From IMG/VR virus record IMGVR_UViG_3300042691_013169, positions 1 through 64,000 of that record: a DNA stretch of 64,000 nucleotides; one strand, given 5' to 3'. The position numbers and the translations under genes are program-made. Positions within the stretch are counted from its first letter, which is position 1; the number at the start of each line of letters is the position of its first letter. The notes beneath the pieces were generated by a model. It saw nothing but the letters and a program-made list of their open reading frames with translations, ran no database searches and had not been told where the DNA came from. Origin of the DNA: a virus. Shown here in pieces: positions 33,710 to 43,900 of the stretch.

Positions 33710-34690
33710 ATGGCAGAAGTTCTAGTTGGAACTAACTCACCAGTAAGTCATCAAGTTTATTGGCAAGGAGAGGTTGTAGATTCGGATTCTGCGCCTACCG
33801 TAAAAGTCTATGACATTACTGAAGACCCTGCTATATCCCCATCTATAAATCCTGCAACTCTTTTAACAACGCTTACCTCTGTTAAAGATGAAACTAACAT
33901 TGGAATCTACAATGTATATTTGCCTCTTTCATACTCTAACAGACCAAGAAAATTAAAACTATTATGGGAATATCAAGTTTCCATGAATAATGTTTCTAAA
34001 GAACATATTGTATTTATTGTTCAGCCATACACAGATCTGTCACAGGCATCTATGTCTTTAGGCATCAGCACAGACCCTTCTGATCCAATGTATAAAAGCT
34101 TTAAAGATTTACAGGCGGCGGAAAGATATGCAAGAAAAAAGATAGAAGTACATTGTGGGCAAAAGTTCTATCTATACGATGACTCATTTACAGTTTATGG
34201 AAATGACTCTGATACATTATTACTTCCACAAAAATTAAATGATTTGCATGAAGTATATGCCAATGATTTATTAATGTACGACAAGTTTGCTTCACTTAAT
34301 AATTTTGGATATCAAATAGATGTTACAGTAAGTGGATTTGCTTTAAAGCTAAATAGAGCGGCCATGCTCGATAATATTACATATACAGCAAACGGAATGG
34401 TTCCTCCGTCTATTCATGATTACACTGGTGTATTTAGACAACCAGACCAATATAAAATACAAGGTAGATTCGGATGGGAAGATGTTCCAGATGAAGTAGA
34501 GTTAGCCTGTATTGAATTGATGAAAGATTATTTCTCCCAAGATAAAACTTGGCGACACAAGTACTTAAAGAATATCCAAACATTTGATTGGCAATTCGAA
34601 TATAATTCAGAAGTTTATTCTGGTACTGGAAATGCTTATGCAGATCAATTGTTGGCTGACTATGTCTTAAACCAGGCGGTAATCATTTAA
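33710..34690 (+). CDS. Head-tail adaptor protein with N-terminal beta-sandwich domain
   Basis: A 326-residue protein. The first ~110 residues form a beta-sandwich-like module (SHQVYWQGEVVDSDSAPTV, GIYNVYLPLSYSN), the rest a helix-rich domain with FKDLQAAERYARKKIEVHCG (about 142-161) and VELACIELMKDYFSQDKTWRHKYL, resembling the gp6-like connector that sits under the portal. The fusion with a beta-sandwich is common in actinophages. A GGAGGGGA site precedes the ATG; the stop overlaps the next ATG. Confidence 0.75.
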   Translation: MAEVLVGTNSPVSHQVYWQGEVVDSDSAPTVKVYDITEDPAISPSINPATLLTTLTSVKDETNIGIYNVYLPLSYSNRPRKLKLLWEYQVSMNNVSKEHIVFIVQPYTDLSQASMSLGISTDPSDPMYKSFKDLQAAERYARKKIEVHCGQKFYLYDDSFTVYGNDSDTLLLPQKLNDLHEVYANDLLMYDKFASLNNFGYQIDVTVSGFALKLNRAAMLDNITYTANGMVPPSIHDYTGVFRQPDQYKIQGRFGWEDVPDEVELACIELMKDYFSQDKTWRHKYLKNIQTFDWQFEYNSEVYSGTGNAYADQLLADYVLNQAVII

Positions 34691-35118
34691 TGAATGATCT
34701 AGTAGAAGCAGTACTTAGCATGAAGGCAGACGTCTATAGACAGTCTGAGCTACAAGACCCAGATACGGGTGAAATTTTAAGATCTTGGATGTATTACAAG
34801 ACGGTAAATTGTCATGCAAAAGGCGTAATCAGTAATTCAGCCACAACAAGATCAAGCGACAGACAAACGTTTTCAAATAAATATACAAACGAGCAGGTTA
34901 TCCAAGTCAGAACTTTAGATCGTTTAATTAGTAGAGAAAAGATTACTAATATTCGTGATTCTGCTGGAAATGTAATTTGGAAAGAAATAGATTATCCAAA
35001 TGAAACTCCAACAGTTTTTGAAGTAATTGGAACAACTCCAATTACGGATCCATTTGGACAATCAATTGGTTTTAGCACATCTATGAAGAGATCGGAGAAT
35101 CAGCAAATTGGATACTAG
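34690..35118 (+). CDS. Head closure (stopper-type) neck protein
   Basis: A 142-residue beta-rich protein with VYRQSELQDPDTGEILRSW and RDSAGNVIWKEIDYPNETPTVFEVIG, a size and strand pattern typical of head-closure or stopper proteins, which bind under the adaptor and keep DNA in the head. The position between the adaptor and the two further neck genes supports this. Its 3' end overlaps the next start by 11 bases. Confidence 0.65.
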   Translation: MNDLVEAVLSMKADVYRQSELQDPDTGEILRSWMYYKTVNCHAKGVISNSATTRSSDRQTFSNKYTNEQVIQVRTLDRLISREKITNIRDSAGNVIWKEIDYPNETPTVFEVIGTTPITDPFGQSIGFSTSMKRSENQQIGY

Positions 35119-35893
35119 TGGTATGCTGCTATCAGCTGCTAGCGGTCTTGAAGGGCTAATGGTTGGCAATAGAGACAATCCTGTAATAAAGGATAGTACT
35201 GTTGCACAAATTTCTGCATTTGTATATTATCAAGCAAACGTAATTGCCAAGCTAGAAAAAAGTAAAGAATTTCAAAATATGTTTAGCAAGACTATATTTC
35301 AACAAATTGAAAAAGATTTTCCAGCATTTATAGATTCACAGGCAAGAACAAGGCCAAGATCTTTTCACCATGTTTATGAATGGGGTAAGGCAGGAAATGC
35401 CGAAGCTAGACTTTTTAAACTAAATAAACTAACACAAGAAGGTTTGTCATTTAAGTTAGATTACGAATTCATGCCATCAGTTTCTAATGTTCCAAATAAA
35501 TCAAGCAGACGTAGATATAAGTTTGAAAATAAAGCTTCTGTGATGGAGATAGGAATGCCCGTAATAATCTCTCCAAAGGCAGCAGAGCGTCTTGTATTTA
35601 AGATTGATGGTGAAACAGTCTTTATGCCTAAAGGGGCTTCTGTGACCGTCCAGAGGCCTGGAGGATCAGGTGTAAAAAATCAGTTTAGGCTTGCATACAG
35701 TAGATGGTTTAGTAGCGATCTTGTTAATTTATCTATTAAAAGATCTGGATTTCAAAGACTATTTAATTCATCTATGACAAAGGCTTTGGCTTTGCCTATG
35801 GATATTAAAAAGGTTAAGTATTCATTTAGCAAGAATGCAATTAGAGCCCAGGCTGATATGGCATTAAAGCAATCATTTGGAGGTGCGCTATGA
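35108..35893 (+). CDS. Neck / tail-completion protein
   Basis: A 261-residue protein starting with TTG 35108 (GGAG ten bases upstream); an ATG at 35123 has no binding site and is the alternative. The middle part is basic (NKSSRRRYKFENKASVMEIG) and a VIISPKAAERLVFKIDG segment follows. The C-terminal helix is basic. No family motif is certain; its place among connector genes fits an HK97 gp10-like neck or tail-completion role. It overlaps the next gene by four bases. Confidence 0.65.
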   Translation: MDTSGMLLSAASGLEGLMVGNRDNPVIKDSTVAQISAFVYYQANVIAKLEKSKEFQNMFSKTIFQQIEKDFPAFIDSQARTRPRSFHHVYEWGKAGNAEARLFKLNKLTQEGLSFKLDYEFMPSVSNVPNKSSRRRYKFENKASVMEIGMPVIISPKAAERLVFKIDGETVFMPKGASVTVQRPGGSGVKNQFRLAYSRWFSSDLVNLSIKRSGFQRLFNSSMTKALALPMDIKKVKYSFSKNAIRAQADMALKQSFGGAL

Positions 35894-36402
35894 CAGTAAA
35901 TTATAAAATAGATGCCTCCTATGAAATTAGAAAGTATTTATGGGATCAATTTTTAACTATTGGCATTTTTGAGGAGGACGACTACTGGTCAGATAATTTA
36001 GGAGAAGTCACTGTCCCTATAATCCCAGTCCAACAAAATGCTGAAATGAATCAGTTCTTAAGCGGCAAAAAGCATATTGTTTATGACAAGATTGGTATGT
36101 CGTATGAAGATAACTGGATGATCTGTTGTGAGCAGATAGCCTTTACCCTATATGCAACGAATGTAGCAGAAATCGGGGAGATGAGAAACTTTATCACAGA
36201 CCTATTTAGGAGAATGGATGACTCAGCTGCTGACGTAAACACATTCCTTGGAGTAAATAGCAAGTTTAAATTTCATAGTATTTATGTTGCTGAGATATCC
36301 CCAACAGAGCCATCTGAGGAGCTAAAGGGATTTTTCTCTGCAGATGTCATTATAGAGGCTAAATACTCTCGCAAGGTAGACGGCAGAGGCCGATTTTTAT
36401 AG
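35890..36402 (+). CDS. Tail terminator-type protein
   Basis: A 170-residue protein with VNYKIDASYEIRKYLWDQF at the start, IAFTLYATNVAEIGEMRNFITDLFRRMDD in the middle and SADVIIEAKYSRKVD at the end, alternating helix and strand as in tail-terminator proteins of siphophages, which cap the tail tube and join it to the neck. It is the last gene before the major tail protein. A short AT-rich region with a palindrome follows. Confidence 0.7.
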   Translation: MTVNYKIDASYEIRKYLWDQFLTIGIFEEDDYWSDNLGEVTVPIIPVQQNAEMNQFLSGKKHIVYDKIGMSYEDNWMICCEQIAFTLYATNVAEIGEMRNFITDLFRRMDDSAADVNTFLGVNSKFKFHSIYVAEISPTEPSEELKGFFSADVIIEAKYSRKVDGRGRFL

Positions 36403-36466
36403 TTTGCCTTAAGACCAAAATTGGCCTAAAATTAGACAAAGAGGAAAGAGCCTAGCCAGCTTGTTT

Positions 36467-36480
36467 TTATAACGTTATAA
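36467..36480. promoter_or_regulatory. Perfect 14-base palindrome before the major tail gene
   Basis: TTATAACGTTATAA is perfectly self-complementary and lies 23 bases before the start codon at 36503, upstream of AGGAGG. It could be an operator or part of an AT-rich promoter (TATAAA at 36477-36482), but no convincing -35 is found at normal spacing. Confidence 0.4.
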
Positions 36481-36502
36481 AATTTCACAGGAGGTGGAAA
36501 TA

Positions 36503-37216
36503 ATGGCACTAGATGCTAGAAATATTCTCGTAGGTGCTTCTCCATTGTATCTTTCAAAGAAGGATTCAACAGACAACACATACGCTGCTGTATTGCCAGA
36601 AGGCGCAAACCTTACAGCAGGAACATCAATTCTTAATGATGCAAAGACAGATTTAAGAAACTCAACATTAGCAACTGCGTATCGTAACGTAGGATTTACA
36701 AACAATGGTCTTCAGATCACTTATAATCCAACATTCGATTCAGTAACCGTAGACCAGCTTCTTGACACAGCTAAGCTGTTCAAGTCTGCTATGGAGGTTA
36801 TGATTGCAACAGAAATGTCAGAAGGTACGCTAGAAAACGTTCTTGCAGTATTCGGACAGGCAAGCGATGGAACATCAACACTTGATGCAGACAATACTTT
36901 AACAAGTTACGATGCAACAGCAAAGAAGCAGGAACTTGGTCTCTCAGCAGGTGCTCTTGGCGTACAGCCAACAGAGCGTCAGCTAATTGCAGTAGGTCAA
37001 GCACCAACAGCTCTTGGCACATTTGATGGTTCTTCAACAGCAAACACAAAGTCAGAGCGTGTATATTATGCTCGTCGTGTTCTTTCTGTACAACAGTCAC
37101 AGTTCTCGTTGGCACGTAATACACCAACAACATTTCCAGTAACCTTCCGTCTTCTCCCAGATGCAAATTATGCAGGAGCAGAATACGGTAAGATTATTGA
37201 CCGTGTCCTTAGCTAA
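36503..37216 (+). CDS. Major tail (tube) protein
   Basis: A 237-residue protein beginning MALDARNILVGA, a typical opening for actinophage major tail proteins. ATG 36503 has AGGAGG eight bases upstream; a GTG at 36494 overlaps that site and is rejected. Residues 60-110 (RNVGFTNNGLQITYNPTFDSVTVDQLLDTAK) and the terminal PVTFRLLPDANYAGAEYGKIIDRV are the common tube-protein beta-sandwich strands. The gene has clean, more G+C-rich codons and a strong terminator behind it, as for a protein needed in hundreds of copies. Confidence 0.88.
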   Translation: MALDARNILVGASPLYLSKKDSTDNTYAAVLPEGANLTAGTSILNDAKTDLRNSTLATAYRNVGFTNNGLQITYNPTFDSVTVDQLLDTAKLFKSAMEVMIATEMSEGTLENVLAVFGQASDGTSTLDADNTLTSYDATAKKQELGLSAGALGVQPTERQLIAVGQAPTALGTFDGSSTANTKSERVYYARRVLSVQQSQFSLARNTPTTFPVTFRLLPDANYAGAEYGKIIDRVLS

Positions 37217-37231
37217 TAATTAAGGATTTTG

Positions 37232-37260
37232 GAAAGCCCCCCTCAAATAGGGGGGTTTTC
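37232..37260 (+). terminator. Strong intrinsic terminator after the major tail gene
   Basis: A 12-base stem runs from G37232 to T37243 and from A49 to C60 (37249-37260), with a G-C-rich core (CCCCCC/GGGGGG) and a five-base loop, ending in TTTTC. It isolates the highly expressed tail-tube gene from the chaperone operon. Confidence 0.9.
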
Positions 37261-37263
37261 TGT

Positions 37264-37292
37264 TTGTGTTAGTAAAACGCTTTTGTTATAAT
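37264..37292 (+). promoter_or_regulatory. Promoter of the chaperone/tape-measure operon
   Basis: TTGTGT (37264-37269), 17 bases, then TGT-TATAAT (extended -10, 37284-37292). The leader contains TATCCT (37303-37308), complementary to AGGATA (37314-37319), so a small hairpin could cover part of the AGGAGG site (37311-37316) used by the TTG start at 37322. Confidence 0.7.
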
Positions 37293-37321
37293 GATTTAGA
37301 CCTATCCTAAAGGAGGATAAA

Positions 37322-37654
37322 TTGGCAACAACAGTATATAATGTAGAAGAAGTAGAACTACAAAATGGGGCTAAAGCAAAGCTAAAGCCACTATCAATTT
37401 TTGATCTTCGTGAATTTATGAAAGCAATGTCAAAAGCATCAGATGTTCAAACAGAGGATGAAACAATTACAGTTTTAATTGACGCATGTGCAGTAGCACT
37501 ACGTTCACAGTTACCAGAGTTGGTAGCAGATAGAGAAGAGCTAGAAAAAGCATTGGATGTTCCAACAATCAATCGCATACTCGAAGTGTGTGGAGGGATT
37601 AAGATGGACGACCCAAACCTACTAGCGGCAGCGGTTCTGGCTGGTCAGAACTAG
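37322..37654 (+). CDS. Tail assembly chaperone, short form (gpG-like)
   Basis: A 110-residue acidic protein starting TTG after AGGAGG with a five-base spacer. It opens with VEEVELQNGAKAKLKPLSIFDLREFMKAM, typical of tail assembly chaperones, and is helix-rich. In siphophages this protein coats the tape measure during tail assembly. A programmed -1 frameshift at 37612-37618 gives a longer product with the following frame (gpG-T like). The place between the tail tube and tape measure genes is universal for this pair. Confidence 0.88.
   Translation: MATTVYNVEEVELQNGAKAKLKPLSIFDLREFMKAMSKASDVQTEDETITVLIDACAVALRSQLPELVADREELEKALDVPTINRILEVCGGIKMDDPNLLAAAVLAGQN
37612..37618 (+). other. Programmed -1 ribosomal frameshift site CCCAAAC
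   Basis: The heptamer CCCAAAC is read in the zero frame as C-CCA-AAC and fits X-XXY-YYZ slippage. A one-base backward slip opens a frame with no stop from 37618 to 37980. The zero-frame stop (TAG, 37652-37654) lies 34 bases downstream, as in other phages. Confidence 0.85.
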
Positions 37655-37980
37655 ATCTAGCCGCTTTAGAAGGAGAAGTATTTCTCCTAGGGCATTGGAA
37701 GAATTACCAGGAGTTAGAAGAAAATCTTTCGATGCCAGAGTTAATTCAAACTCTAAAAGCCGTAAACAAGAAGGAAGATGAAAACAGAAGGTTTATGGCT
37801 TCAATGCAAGGAGTAGAATTAAACGAACAAAACACAACAGAAGGGCCTAGTTTCGAAGACGTTAGAAGAAGAGCATTAGGAGTTAATGCATCAGGAGATG
37901 ACGTGGTTTCATTACAAGGATCGTTTGCACAGCAAGCAGGATTTGGAATTGGAGCAGGATTAGGTTACTCACAGGAGTAA
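37618..37980 (+). CDS. Tail assembly chaperone, frameshifted extension (gpT-like)
   Basis: This is the C-terminal part of the frameshift product: 99 residues of the zero frame plus 120 residues from 37618, 219 in total. It begins TSGSGSGWSELDLAALEGEV and continues with LGHWKNYQELEENLSMPELI, then a Gln/Gly-rich tail ending GFGIGAGLGYSQE. It has no good start codon of its own with a binding site near the junction; ATG 37732 is internal. The extension recruits the tape measure or tail tube subunits in other systems. The tape measure gene starts three bases after it. Confidence 0.85.
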   Translation, partial: PTSGSGSGWSELDLAALEGEVFLLGHWKNYQELEENLSMPELIQTLKAVNKKEDENRRFMASMQGVELNEQNTTEGPSFEDVRRRALGVNASGDDVVSLQGSFAQQAGFGIGAGLGYSQE

Positions 37981-37983
37981 TAA

Positions 37984-40900
37984 ATGGCAGAAGAACAAGT
38001 CCGAACTCGAATAGTAGCCAATGCGGATTTCTCAAATCTTATAGCAGATGTGCATAAGGTAACTGCATCTCTTGCTAAAATGCAGGAGCAGTTAGCACAA
38101 TCTAATAAGATGTTTGCAAATCAAATTGCCTCTATGAATAGAGGGTTTGCAGATACTATTAGAAGTACTGGACAGTTCTCAACACATTTTGTTAGTCTTC
38201 AGTCAGATGTTCAGAAGTTTGGCCAACAGCTTGATAAGGGGCAAATCAAGCTTGGCCAATATTATAGAGTTTTACAATCGCATACCAAAACACAAGGCGG
38301 CTTAATTAGAGATCTTGCTAAACAGCAAGTAGCTTTACAGAATTCAATTCTTCAGCCTCTAGGCAGAAATGCAGAAGGAATTATGCAATACAATGTGCAT
38401 ATTCCAAGAGGATTAAACGAGACAAAGAATAAGACTGCAATTGCAAGACAAGAATTGCAAATTATGAATAAGGTCATGCAGCAGGGTGCAGGACAATTGA
38501 TTAACTGGGGTAAAAATACTCAGTGGGCAGGTCGTCAGTTAACAGTAGGTTTAACTGTACCAATAGCAGCGTTTGGTAAGGCTGCAGCAGATGCGTTTAG
38601 AGTAGCAGACCAAGAGCTTACAAGATTAACAAAGGTTTATGGAGATACTGCTGGAGCTAGCGCACAAGAGCTTGGAAAAATAAGAAGAGAAGTTGGCGAA
38701 ACCGCAAAGAGATTAGCGCAAGAACTTGGTGCAACATATAACGAGACCATATCTTTAGCAGCAGACATTGCAGCAACTGGAAAAACTGGCGAAGAGTTAA
38801 TTAAATCAACAGAAGAAGCAACACGTCTTGCTATCCTTGGAGAAGTAGATAGACAAGAGGCTATGAAAGCAACTCTAGCTATACAGTCAGCTTTTAAAGC
38901 CAACACAGAAGAACTATCTCAATCTATTGACTTCCTAAACGCAGTTGAAAACCAAACATCTACCAGCCTTTCAGATCTAGTAGAAGCAATTCCAAAAGCA
39001 GGTCCAGTAGTTAAAGGTCTTGGAGGATCTGTAAAAGACCTTGCTTTATATCTAACTGCTATGCGTGAAGGTGGAATTAATGCATCTGAAGGAGCTAACG
39101 CTCTAAAGTCAGCGCTTGCATCTTTAATTAACCCAACAGATAAAGCGGTTGAAAAGTTTAAGTCTATGGGAATTGATATCCTAGGTATTGTAAATAATAA
39201 TGCTGGAAACCTTACCGCTACTCTTATGGAATTACAGGGAGCCTTAGACAACTTAGATCCATTACAAAAGCAACAGGCTATTGAACAACTATTTGGAAAG
39301 TTCCAGTTCTCAAGACTTAACGCATTGTTTGAAAATCTTGGAAGACAAGGAAGCCAAACGCTGCAGGTATTAGATTTAATGAAAGCAAGCACAGATGATT
39401 TAGGTGCAATTGCTGATCGAGAATTAAGAGCAGTAACAGAGTCAGCTTCTGGTAGATATAAAAGAGCAGTAGAGGGTCTAAAAGCAGAACTTGCTGGTAT
39501 TGGAGAGTCATTCTTAAATATCAGCACAGTGTTAGTAAATGTTATAGCAAAGGTTGTTGATTTTGTAAGCAATTTGCCAAAGCCTATCAAAACAGTTCTA
39601 GCTTTTATTGGTGGACTAACAGCATTATCTGGTCCGCTTATCATGCTTACTGGTGTACTTGCAAACTTCTTTGGATATATTGTTAAGGGTGCATTCCATT
39701 TAAAATCATTATTTAAAGGCGGAGAAGGATGGAAGTATTTAACTCCTGAAATGCTTGCTGCAGAAAGAGCAGGAAGCCTAGTAGAAAAAACATTTTACGA
39801 TGATGCAAAAGCTGCCTCAATCTTACAGCTTGCCTTAAGAAACCTTATTGATGAATTTACTATATTAGAAACAAAAGCAAAGACTGGAGCAATGTCTGTT
39901 GCGCCAGCAGTTAATACAATTACAAATCAAGCAGTATCTGCTGCTATGGCTTCTAGAGTTGTAAATCCACAACACCCACTAGTTGGAGCTCCATACACCA
40001 GAGCATCTTCTCATATGAATCCTCGTGGAGGAATGTCAGAAGAAGAAAGAATGGCTCAAACAATATTTGGAATGGTTCCTGGATCTGGTCCAGTAAATCA
40101 AAAGATTGGCCAAAACCCACAGATTTATATGAATGCTCCTTTGCCAGATGTTCCTGGTTTAACTAAGGTTAATGGAGTTTCTACTGGAGTAGTTGCAGGA
40201 GAGGCCGCAAAATGGCATGCAATGATGGCAACATTAGGAATGCAGTCAAAGGCAGAAATTGAACAATTAAGAAGAACTATTATTGCAACTGGAACATTGA
40301 CTAAAGACTTTATGTCAACATTCGATGATATCTTGCCAGCAGTAAAAGCCATTACAGATAATGCAGCAGCACAGTCTGCACAAATTGTTGCACAATTAAA
40401 AGCAGGCAAGTTTACAGTAGAACAAGCAAGAGCTGAAATTATAGCTCTCAATGCACAGACAGAAGCAATGATAGCTTCTACAGTATCTGCACAGGCTGCT
40501 GGAATGGGAAGATCTATAAACCCTACAATGATTCCAACGCTAGACCAACCAGTAGTAGATCCTACTGGAAGATCTAACATGAGAGAGTTATTTAAAAAGA
40601 GTAAAACAAAAGATTTTATTGATAGAGTAGCAAGAGGGCTAGGAGTAAGAACCTCAGGCGCAGGATATAATATTGAAACAACAATTCCTAAAAGACTTAA
40701 TATGGGTAACATTGTTCCAGGAACTGGAAATCAAGACACAGTTCCAGCAATGCTTACTCCTGGAGAATTTGTTGTAAATGCAAAAGCAACTGCAAGACAT
40801 TTACCATTGCTTCAAGCAATTAATGGAAGTACAAGAGAAGCAGGTCCTGCAAATATGCTTGGCGGATTTATGGCATCAAGGGCAGCAAATGCAATTCTTG

Positions 40901-43900
40901 GAGCGTTTGGAGTAGCAAGCAGATCAACAAAATCTGCAAGACTTGTAGGCAACTGGGGCATGTTAATGCCAAAGAGAATTAATGATCAGCTTGCAATGAA
41001 GCGTGGATCAAAGGGTGCTTCTGGGCTTGAGCTAAAGATGTTACTAAATGATCCAAATAGATTAATTGATTTAGAAAGATTCCTAGCATTTAGAGGAGTT
41101 AAGCCAGCAGATATATCTGCAGCAAAACAAAGAGTTGCAGCAAGACTCTCTCAGAAAATAAATTCAAATTCTGTTTACGATGATAAAACATTTGGCAGAC
41201 TTTCATTTTCAGCTATAGACGAAGAAATTGTAGCTATGGAATCAATGTATCCAGGCATAAGATTAGCTTATCAAAAAGATAGAATGATGCCTGGAAGACG
41301 TGACACTGCCAGCTCTAATCCAACTAAGCATGGTCCAAGCCCAACAGCTATAAATGTTCCTGGAGGAAGAGGAAGTAGTTATGGTTCTGGAAAGAATGGA
41401 GAAGTTTGGGGACACTTTGCAGATGATGCTTTTGATGCAAACATTGCTTCTTTGCGTGGAGTACTAGGATTTAATAAAGGCGGTATGGTTCCAGGAGTAC
41501 AGTATTTAAATGATGGAAGCGATGAACCAGTAGGATTTAGAGCAGGGTTTGATAGAGGACGTGCAGGCGGCAGCGGACAAATGGGCGGACTTGGAATGTT
41601 TGGAGCAGGTTTTGGATTACAGATGGGATCTCAATTTGTAGGTGGAACAGCTGGATCAGCAATGATGACTGCTGGAACTGTAATGCAATTAATGCCAATG
41701 CTTCAGGGAATTACTTCAATGGGTGGAAAGCTTAAAGGACTAACTGGTCTAGCTCAAACATTCGGAAGAGTTGCAGGAACTGCATTTAGATTAGCAGGTG
41801 CTGCTGTGAGATTCTTTACTGGACCAATTGGACTTGCAACAATTGCCATTACTGGCGCAGTAATGTGGTACAGAAAGTGGCAAGAAGGCATTAAAGAAAC
41901 AAGGCGTGAAAATGCTTTGTTAAATGGTATGACGGTCAAGGGTGCTAAAGAAGCAGGAATATCTTATAAGAGCATCTCAGATAAAATTAAAGATGTTAAT
42001 GAGCAGCTAAAGCTATCTAGAGAACAAGGAATGCTTGGCTTTGAAGCAACTACAAATGCTGGTATCCCTGGACTTACATTAACAATTAAGGAATTAAAAG
42101 AGCTTAAGAAGACTGCTAAAGAAACTATGCCAGAGCTTCTAGCAACATTTAATAGTATTGATGCAACCAAGGTAAATGATTTAGCTTCTAATCTAAAGGC
42201 TCAATTTGTTGCTGCTGGAATGAGCGTTGAAGACGCAACAAATAAAATTTATGCCCTTATCTCAGCTTCAGAAAAATCTGGTCAAGCATTTGGTGCTATA
42301 TCTGGTAAGGCATTTATGCAGATTAAGGATAAGTCAACTGCTGCAGCATTCTCCGTACAACTATTATCAGATAATTTAAATGAGGTTAATGCTGGAGTTT
42401 CCGACATAGATGCAGCTGCTTTAGCTGGAAACTTTGAGTCTGTTATTTCAAGTATTGATTCTGCAGTTACTGGTCTTGTTGGAACTAAAGACGAAACTGG
42501 AAAAATTATTGATGAGACAAAGGCTTTGCAAATACAGTTTGAAAAGCTTAATGAGAAGGGTCTTCTAAGAACTAAGATTGGTCAAGAAGCCCTAAATCAA
42601 TTAAAGAAAGAAAGACCAGAACTTGCTGCTATATTAAAGAGCTCAGACTCTATTGGCGGAATGTATGCAAAGTGGAGAGTTCTTCTTTCTGGTGCTTACG
42701 TAGACCTAAAAAATATTACATCAGAACAAGCAATAGGCCTAGCCGCATATCAGCAAGCATTAGATATGGCAGGAGAGCAAATAGCAACAGGGCAAGTTGT
42801 CTCCAGTGTTCTAGACGATTCTGTTAAGGGATCTCAAAAGCTAGAAGAGCAAATTAAGAAGAACACTAAGGCTATGAAAAATTATAGCAACGAATCAGTT
42901 GGATTAAGCAGACAGCAAATAAAAGCAATTAATGATCAAATTGCTGCAATTAAAAAGCAGGCAGATGCTAAAAAGAAAGCAATGCAAGATGCATTAGATT
43001 CTGAAAATACTGAGTTAGAGTTAATGCAATTAAAGCGTGAAGCTCAAGATGCTCTTGCCCGTGGTGATAGAGATGCGTATGCAGATATTCAATTGAGAAT
43101 ACAGCAGTTAACTAAAGAGGCTCAGACAAAGGCGGCTATCAGAAAGATAGAAGAAAATGAGCAAAGAGACATTGAGGCAAAACAAAAGATTCTCGATGCA
43201 GACGCAGAAAAGAAAGCAAGAGCAGATGAAAACATTGCTGGAGTAGGAAAGAGAACAGAGTCTGCAGCTGAAACAAAGGCTACAGTAGATAAGTTAAATC
43301 AAACAATTCTACAACTTGCTGGAGAAAGAGTACAGGCTCTTAAGATTAAAGATGCTGAGAAGAGACAAAAAGCGCTAAATACAATTGAAGGAAAGTTCAG
43401 CACTCAGTTCTTAGATATTCTAGAGAAGTCTTCAGATGCTGTACAGCAGTATTTTAGCGATTTTGTTGATGTAAAAACAAATAAAGCATTTAGAAAAACA
43501 ATAACTGATGTGCCTGGAGTAGGATCATTTACTAGTGGAGGAATGGCAAACTCTGCGTTTGCTCAGCTAGCTACAGAGCTTGGAAAACAAGGCGAAGTTA
43601 ATTTCCAAGGATTTGCTGATTCAATTAAGGGTGGAGCAACTCTTGGAATGATTTATAAGGTCTTGGGCGGAAAACCAACAGGAAGCTTAAAGTCATTAAC
43701 TATGGAAGATGTTAAGGGTGCGATTATATCAAATCAAGGAAGAAGCTCCGCATACCTTAAGGATTACACTAAGGATGATAAGTCCCTAGAAGAAGGCGTA
43801 AGAAATGCAATTATTCAAAAGTATGGATTTAAAGATGGAGATTCTTTTGAGTTTGAAGGAATTACATATAATGTAAAGCCAAAGCCGTGGTATAACGGAG

